Assembly: GCA_016490735.1 (NCBI GenBank)
Contig: JAEMWC010000072.1
Span: 1,587,501-1,651,500 of the forward strand
Direction of reading: 5' to 3'
Length of the DNA: 64,000 nt
Origin: Pachyseris speciosa
Lineage: Eukaryota; Cnidaria; Anthozoa; Scleractinia; Pachyseridae
Shown here: positions 58,182-64,000 of the stretch, in pieces
Layout of the letters: the number at the start of each line of letters is the position of its first letter
How positions within the stretch are numbered: position 1 is the stretch's first letter
Notes under the pieces: model-generated
Database searches by the model: none
What the model saw: only the letters and a program-made list of their open reading frames with translations
What the model was told of the DNA's origin: nothing
Translations under genes and position numbers: made by a program

Positions 58182-61100
58182 AAGTGTTACTGCCATTGTT
58201 TGGACATAGCAAAGCAAAGGAAGCATCATGAAGTGGCTGTTTGCCCTTTTGTTGGTTAGAGCAGTGCTCAGTAGCGATCCCAAAGGTAAAATTTTTTTTT
58301 TGTTCAGATTAAGTTGGTGTTTTCCATAAATAAGAACTGTCCGGCAGCAATTATGAACAATGTCCAAAAAAGTAAATTCGGCGCTTTGCTAACCATCTTC
58401 TGTAGTTCATCTGCCATCATAGGTAGAACTTTAACAGAATTGTTCAGTTTTTGTATGGCATTATTCTTGTGTCGATCGTCAAGTTCTCATATGCTTCCAA
58501 AAATTCAAGACAGTTGAAATTGAGTTACAAACTAAAAGTAAACTGCTTTACAGAAAATACTTCATTTACATCGCTTTAAGTTGGAAGGGTTTTTTCCCCG
58601 GGAAAAACGGACAATTGTATTACTTATCTTGATTCGTTTGTTTGCCTGTTGAATATTATAAAGGCTGACGAATCAATTTACAAACAACTTCATTACACCC
58701 ATATCTTTCATGAGCGCTCAAGGAACAGTAGTCTAATTATGTGAATTCTTGCCATAATTAATGCCCTGGTTTGTACCAAGCATAAACAAAACAATGTGAA
58801 ACAACTAAAATAACATGACAGCAACGATTTAAGAGATAAAAAGAAATAATAAATAAATAAATAAATAAATAAAGCAAACGTGCTACAACTGTGCAATAAT
58901 GCTTACTATTAAAAATAAATAGATTCGTTTCAGAAAATGGTATCCCTCAAGCTTTCGTTTTAAGGGGAGACTGAATATTGGATTGCAAACATACTTGATC
59001 ATGCATTTTTTATCATGTTTAATAAATAGAAAAAGCAACACAACACGTACAAACAAATATGGACACACAAACACAGACAGAAATAAATGTTGTAAAATGT
59101 AGGCGGCAATAACATTAAAGTACCAGACCCATTCAATCATGCCGCGACACAAACTACAACGAGATCAGCCTGACTAATTAGCCATTCCAGTAAAATTTCA
59201 TCACAGGTGGACAATTTTTGGGTTATAAAATAACTGAAAAGTGTCTTAACTTTATTCCTGTTCTAAATGTCATCTTCAAGTACGAGAAACATTCTCTAAG
59301 GGGGAGAGGAGGCTGGGGTTCTTTATTTGACAAATACTGAAACGAGGAAAAACGGTTTGTGATTTGTATCTTTTCTATACTTTATAGAGCAAAATCATAA
59401 AATGAGAAAAGAAAACGTACAAACAACCTGAAAGTCAGTGAAAAAGAAAAGAAAAAAAAAAACAACAAATGTATTTTGAGTAACCCTGAGCCTTAACCTG
59501 AGCCGAAACCCTGGAAATTGACTAGCAAGATCCTTATAAGCTCGGTTAATATCGGTTTGCGACAGTAATGAAGTTTAGAAATGAGAGGTTTTGGCAGAAG
59601 GATGCTACACCAGCAAATATTTCTGGCTGCTTGTCATTAGCACTTTGGCAGAGACCCAAATCCCATGTTACTGGGTAAATATTTTGAAAATAAATGGGTG
59701 CTTTACTGTCATATGTACCTGGCATTGTTAAGATCCTTAATTTTTTCACAAAATTTCAAACTGCATTTTTTTCATTGTAGGTTTCAAAAATAGTCGTTTT
59801 AAATTCTGGTAACCTAGACGATACTACTACCAAAGTTGCCATCAGTATGTACATTATATTGTTAAGATCCTTAATTTTCTCTCAAAATTTCAAAGTGCAT
59901 TTTTTTTTTGTTTTATTGTAATTTTTTAAATTTGCGTTCTTAATTATGTCATTCAAGATATGGAAATACTGGCCTGGGAGGTGCTGCGAGAGACATTCAA
60001 GTGTAAAATTTCCCACAGAATGATATCCACATGTGTACGAGTTCTTTGATGCTTTCTTTGTGAGATTGACTCTCACAAACGGTTTACGTGGGCGTAAACT
60101 GGAAGCTAAGTTAGAGCGGTGCGGTTTGGCTTTGCAAGTAGTAGGCATCCCTTCGAAAAATTAATAGTGAGTTTCTGATAAATAGGCCTTTCAGAATTTA
60201 CTTTTACCTTTTCTTGAAACCGAGTCCAATAATTAGTTTATTTGCAAATGAGCAGAAACCATTTTCATAAGAAAGAGTAATCTCACCACTCCTTGCTTTT
60301 ACCAACAGGCTTGAAGAAACGCAGAATTGTAGTGAATTGTAGTTTCTCAGGATGAAACGCGATATTGTTGTCAAAACAGAACTTCGAATTCCAACCCTCG
60401 CCTTGAAATATTCGTTTTAAGTGAAGTCAGCATGAAGAAAAGAGAAAGACGAAGAAAGATATTTGCTGTAATCAGTTCAGAAACTTGAGTAGCGAAAAAA
60501 TGATTGCACAACAAATACACGGCGACTCTAAAATTAAACAGCCAGCGCTCATTATCCTTGAACAAAGAACGGAGACAGCTCATGAAATTCCACAATAATT
60601 GCTCACTCTGCTTTACTGAATAAAGAACGAATTTGCTCACATCGGACATTACGAGCAGCTCGCTCCTTTGTATTATTGTGACAGTCGAGTAAATAAAGCC
60701 CGCCAATAAGTACAAAACGTCGGGTTCCTCGATTTTAAGAGCGTGGTTAGCGCGGCGTGTGGTACAAACTAATAGTTCAGTTTCGAGTTCGCCATGGCCG
60801 CTGAATAAAAGCACTGAGAACGCATTTGCACAGGGTTAGCCACCATCTAAAGTGAATTTATTCACAAATTCCAGCGAGGAGATGACCTGTTTACAGCTCT
60901 GTCTATCGTTTAATCTATCGTGACATTTGGTCAGCGGGAAGGCCTGAGCTCTATAGACGCCTGGGAGGCAAAACTTCTTTAGAAATGTGCAGGTATTGTT
61001 AAAACAACTTCCTTCATGACAATTTCTAAACAGTTTACCACGTTGCCACTGATGAATTGTGGGCTTTATGGCTAGGGTTAGCCCAAACACCAGCTTCAGA

Positions 61101-61876
61101 GTTCATTAAATCAGTAAGTGAAGCAGGCGCGGATCCAGGTAAAATGGTGACCGTTTCCCGGTAGGGTGGGTCCGGGGACTATACCCCGGAAAAACGTTTT
61201 GGTTTTGCCTTTTGACTGTGGTAATAAGCTCGTAGGATAATTACTTTACGTTCATGTGAAAATTTTATCATGAAAGTAGTTTGAAACCTAAGGATCAAAG
61301 CAATACATACAAGTTCCCTGGTTACAAAAGTAAAAAGTGCAGCACAAGTAGCCGAGACGAAATTAGGTCTATTACTCTTTTTTCTCTAACAACAGTCCCT
61401 CGTTGCCAGCAGCCGACAACAACCCATGAGTGCTGCGTCTTCCCCTTTGTATACCATGGAGTGAGGTACAATTCCTGTACTTTTGTTAAGCACCACAGAC
61501 CTTGGTGCTCCCTGGATTATCAATACAAAGGACGCTGGGGAAACTGTGGTAAGCTCATATGATAGTTAATTATTTTACGGTCATGTGAAGAATTTGAAAG
61601 TAGTGTGAAATTTCAATAAAAGCAGTCCAATCGAATTTCTTACTTATACAGAAAAAAAGTGCAGCATGAGTAGCGGAGATAAAATTTCGTTTATTACTGC
61701 TTTTTTCTCTCCCAACAGTCACTCTTTGCAAGCCGCACACATATCTATATCGGTGCTGCGCCATTCCCTTTGTATACCGTGGAGTGACGTACAATTCATG
61801 TACTTCAGTAGATTTCAACGCACCTTGGTGCTCCCTGGATTCTGTGTATAGAGGACGCTGGGGAGTTTGCATGTAG
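58182..61876 (+). CDS. Small secreted protein with two fibronectin type II domains
   Basis: Exon 1 (58182 after TTTTCATTGCAG; ATG 58228, to 58285) encodes a clear signal peptide, MKWLFALLLVRAVLSSDPK. Donor GTAAAA. Exon 2 (61396-61548) and exon 3 (61719-61876) are both flanked by phase-1 introns and each encode one FN2 module: C..CVFPFVYHGVRYNSC...PWCS....GRWGNC and C..CAIPFVYRGVTYNSC...PWCS...GRWGVC. The stop is TAG 61874-61876. The total is about 122 residues. FN2 modules bind collagen and related ligands outside the cell. The two exons look like a recent tandem duplication, since intron text before each is also similar. More exons in the 3.1 kb intron cannot be ruled out. AATAAA at 62035 is a possible signal. 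Confidence 0.82.
58286..61395 (+). other. Intron of the FN2 gene
   Basis: Contains an AAAT simple repeat at 58846-58876, a repeated pair TTGTTAAGATCCTTAATTTT at about 59724 and 59860, and the dispersed repeat at 60817-60940. A 147-codon minus-strand frame at 60371-60814 shows no recognisable family and is not annotated as a gene. Confidence 0.6.
60817..60940 (+). repeat. Dispersed repeat, copy 2 (other copy 2431-2555)
   Basis: See the copy in the TPR intron. Same strand, about 75 percent similar by eye. Confidence 0.6.
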
Positions 61877-62194
61877 TCGTCATATGCCGCTCTCAAAGAT
61901 TAAGCCATCGATATCAAAGTAGAAGCACTAGTACTGTAAAACTGCGAATGCCTTATTAAATCAGTCATATGTCATGTGATTGCTTTATTGATGAGTGGAT
62001 AATCTTAGTAATTCTAAAGCTAACATGTCAGAAAAATAAATAAATAAATATATATATATATATAAATTCTGTATATGAAGGAAACCCTAATCCTGTACAC
62101 CCCTAACCCTTGTCACCTTGAAAGAATAATTTCCCGGGATACCACGTCTTCGATCACGTAAATCACATCTTCGATTGCCGTGTTGCCAGCATGG

Positions 62195-62270
62195 TTGTCC
62201 TGATGGTGTAGTGGTCATCACACCCGACTAGTATACGGGGGGACGTGGGTTCAAATCCCGCTAAGGGCAA
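62195..62270 (+). tRNA. tRNA-Thr(AGU)-like, copy 1
   Basis: Acceptor TTGTCCT/AGGGCAA pairs over seven bases. The D arm is GGTGTAGTGGTCATCA. The anticodon loop CTAGTAT gives AGT. The T arm is GTGGGTTCAAATCCCGC with an intact B box. Length 76. The anticodon stem has one A-A mismatch. It may be functional or a SINE-like relic. Confidence 0.6.
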
Positions 62271-62529
62271 ATTTTCTTTCAAAACATTTATTCAGTTAAA
62301 ATGTGATTATTTGGGGTGTACAGGGTTAGGGTTTCCTTCATATACAGAATTTAATTAATTGAAATAAGCCTGTATCCGTAATTGGATCCTCCTTTGTCAT
62401 CCGCTAAGTTGACTTCGGTCGTGTATCAGTAATTGATCCTTAGTTGGGTTTCAGATGGAGTTATAGGCTTCCCCTGCCTTGTCACCTTGAAAGAGTACCA
62501 CGTCTTCGATTGCCGTGTTGCCAGCATGG

Positions 62530-62605
62530 TTGTCCTGATGGTGTAGTGGTCATTACACCCGACTAGTATACGGGGGAACGTGGGATCAAATCCCGCTCAG
62601 GGCAA
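62530..62605 (+). tRNA. tRNA-Thr(AGU)-like, copy 2, B box damaged
   Basis: Same fold as copy 1, but the T loop reads GGGATCAAATCCC (T54 changed), which should weaken transcription. A partial extra 3' end (AAATCCCGCTCAGGGCAA) follows at about 62639-62655. Confidence 0.5.
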
Positions 62606-62949
62606 ATTTTCTTTCAAAACATTTATTCAGTTATATTCAAATCCCGCTCAGGGCAAATTTTCTTTCAAACATTTATTCAATTAAAATATGATCATTTGGG
62701 GTGTACAGGGTTAGGGTTTCCCTCATATACAGAATTTAATTAACTGAAATAAGCCTGTATCCGTAATTGGATCCTCCTTTGTCATCCGGTAAGTTGACTT
62801 CGGTCGTGTATCAGTAATTGATCCTTAGTTGGGTTTCAAATGGAGTTATAGGCTTCCCCTGCCTTGTCACCTAAGAAAGTAAAATTTCCCGGGATGCCAC
62901 GTCTTCGATCACGTAAATCACATCTTCGATTGCCGTGTTGCCAGCATGG

Positions 62950-63024
62950 TTGTCCTGATGGTGTAGTGGTCATCACACCCGACTAGTAACGGGGGGACGT
63001 GGGTTCAAATCCCGCTCAGGGCAA
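62950..63024 (+). tRNA. tRNA-Thr(AGU)-like, copy 3, one base short
   Basis: Same fold, 75 bases; the anticodon arm reads CCCGACTAGTAACGGG, one base shorter than copy 1. The B box is intact. Confidence 0.5.
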
Positions 63025-63129
63025 ATTTTCTTTCAAACATTTATTCAATTAAAATATGATTATTTGGGGTGTACAGGGTTAGGGTTTCCCTCATATACAG
63101 AATTTATATATATATATATATATATATAG

Positions 63130-64000
63130 ACGGTTGAAGGCGCTTCCTGGGCCAACGAAAGATGTAGAACCAAAAGGATCACTGAGGATTCACAGTCCTG
63201 ATTCGACGAATAATAAAAACTAGTTAAAATGAGACCGAAAATGGACAACTTTTGGTTCAAAAAAGATAAAAAATTTAAAAATTCATGAATAAAAAACGTT
63301 TCGGTCTCTCGACCTTCGTCAGTTACAAATAGAATATTAAAAACCTACGACTTAAATACGCTTTTACAACAATGGTTACAAATTACATACAAGTTACGTA
63401 ACTCAGACAATGATAGTGGTAACGAAAATGAAACGAAAAACAATAGGTGTACAAAGAGTATGAAACAAGTACGGTAAATTAACAGGATGCGAAATAACAA
63501 AATTAATAGAACTAGTGATAAATGTTATGTAATAGTCGCAGCGCAACAGGTTCCCCATCGAGGGCCTCTGAATCAACATACCTGTCAGTATCATAACAAA
63601 ATCATGCTAGTCACATTAATAATAATAAGAAGAGAAACAAACTGTCCCTGACCTCAACATTGCATTAAGGTCTTGTCCCCGCTCCCCTCCCCTCCCCTCC
63701 CCTCCAGTTTTATTTGTCAGTTAGTTTCCACTCTCTCTCAGAGAAAGAAACGTCCATTTGAAGTCTTCGCGCGGTCAGTTAGCTCGCAATGACGTCGTTA
63801 GAGTTTGATTTTCCGTTGGCCTCCTAGAGCAGAGTATTCCATAGGACATCATTAAGTCCAGTGAGGGGAAACGTCTTGCGAGGTGCAGTGTCTGCCTCGT
63901 CTAATATCCTGCTGTGCAGTTGTTTGCTAAACGAGTACTTTCAGTTACCCGGGCGGTACTGCTGGAAAAATGCAGGGATATTGAGAGCTCTGCTTTGAGA
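63130..64000. other. Intergenic with a hammerhead-like relic
   Basis: On the minus strand at 63295-63325: CTGACGA, GGTC-GAGA-GACC, GAAAC then GTT instead of GTC. This is a Penelope-type core with a poor cleavage triplet. A CCCCT tandem run lies at 63685-63704. No gene is supported to the window end. Confidence 0.5.

Larger units (their letters stand above)
62064..63105. mobile_element. TIR-bounded composite repeat with three tRNA-Thr-like cassettes
   Basis: The left end (62064-62104, ATTCTGTATATGAAGGAAAC ...) is inverted at 62313-62352, and again in tandem at 62698-62738 and 63066-63105. TA microsatellites flank both outer edges (62041-62063 and 63105-63128). Between the ends lie units of about 370-420 bp, each with a tRNA-like gene and CTTCGATTGCCGTGTTGCCA upstream. 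The layout suggests a MITE-like element that captured a tRNA and was then amplified in tandem. Confidence 0.75.

Noticed and set aside
60371..60814. 147-codon minus-strand frame in the FN2 intron
   Set aside because: No start context, domain or splice support; overlaps a dispersed repeat at its upstream side.
62313..62340. TTAGGG-like text suggesting telomeric repeats
   Set aside because: Only a single TTAGGG per repeat end, not a tandem array.
1..64000. CRISPR arrays, operons, Shine-Dalgarno sites
   Set aside because: The sequence is eukaryotic; the repeats present are TIRs, SINEs and tandem satellites, without regular spacers.

Overview
This window is nuclear DNA of an animal, most likely an anthozoan cnidarian such as a stony coral. 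The reasons are spliced genes with GT-AG introns, AATAAA polyadenylation signals, AT-rich intergenic DNA, and a dense mix of Penelope-like elements, Polinton remnants, tRNA-derived SINEs, TTAA-flanked MITEs and hammerhead-ribozyme repeats. The species is inferred from overall character, not proven.

Region 1 (about 0.6-19.9 kb, + strand) holds the last fifteen recognisable coding exons of nucleoprotein TPR, the nuclear-pore basket protein. They run from the Ser/Thr/Pro-rich tail through an acidic block and a conserved motif ([20 protein letters not shown]) to a basic Arg/Gly C-terminus and a stop at 19781. The coiled-coil exons lie upstream, outside the window. The introns carry many insertions: a nested transposon pair with a THAP-like reading frame (3.1-6.4 kb), SINEs, TTAA-flanked MITEs, and an inverted retrozyme-like element with two hammerhead ribozymes (15.2-15.9 kb).

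Region 2 (20.3-33.9 kb) is a transposon graveyard. It has a broken non-LTR retrotransposon (minus strand), a frameshifted integrase-core transposon (plus), a decayed Polinton/Maverick with a protein-primed type B DNA polymerase (minus), further LINE scraps, a palindrome holding a hammerhead, an inverted SINE pair and a Penelope pseudo-LTR.

Region 3 (33.9-49 kb) is dominated by one unrecognised local repeat family in about six diverged copies. It is interrupted by a TTAA element and by a 1.5 kb foldback element with a 9-bp target duplication.

Region 4 (50.5-64 kb) holds two small probable host genes. One is an unrecognised Cys/His-plus-coiled-coil protein (50.5-52.8 kb). The other is a secreted protein with two fibronectin type II modules (58.2-61.9 kb). 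Between them is a Penelope-like 3' end. The window closes with a TIR-bounded repeat carrying three tRNA-Thr(AGU)-like cassettes.

TPR and the two small genes show no functional relation. The most notable non-genic theme is RNA self-cleavage: about six hammerhead or hammerhead-like cores in two architectures. Nothing was searched or folded by computer; splice sites, frames and pairings were read by eye.
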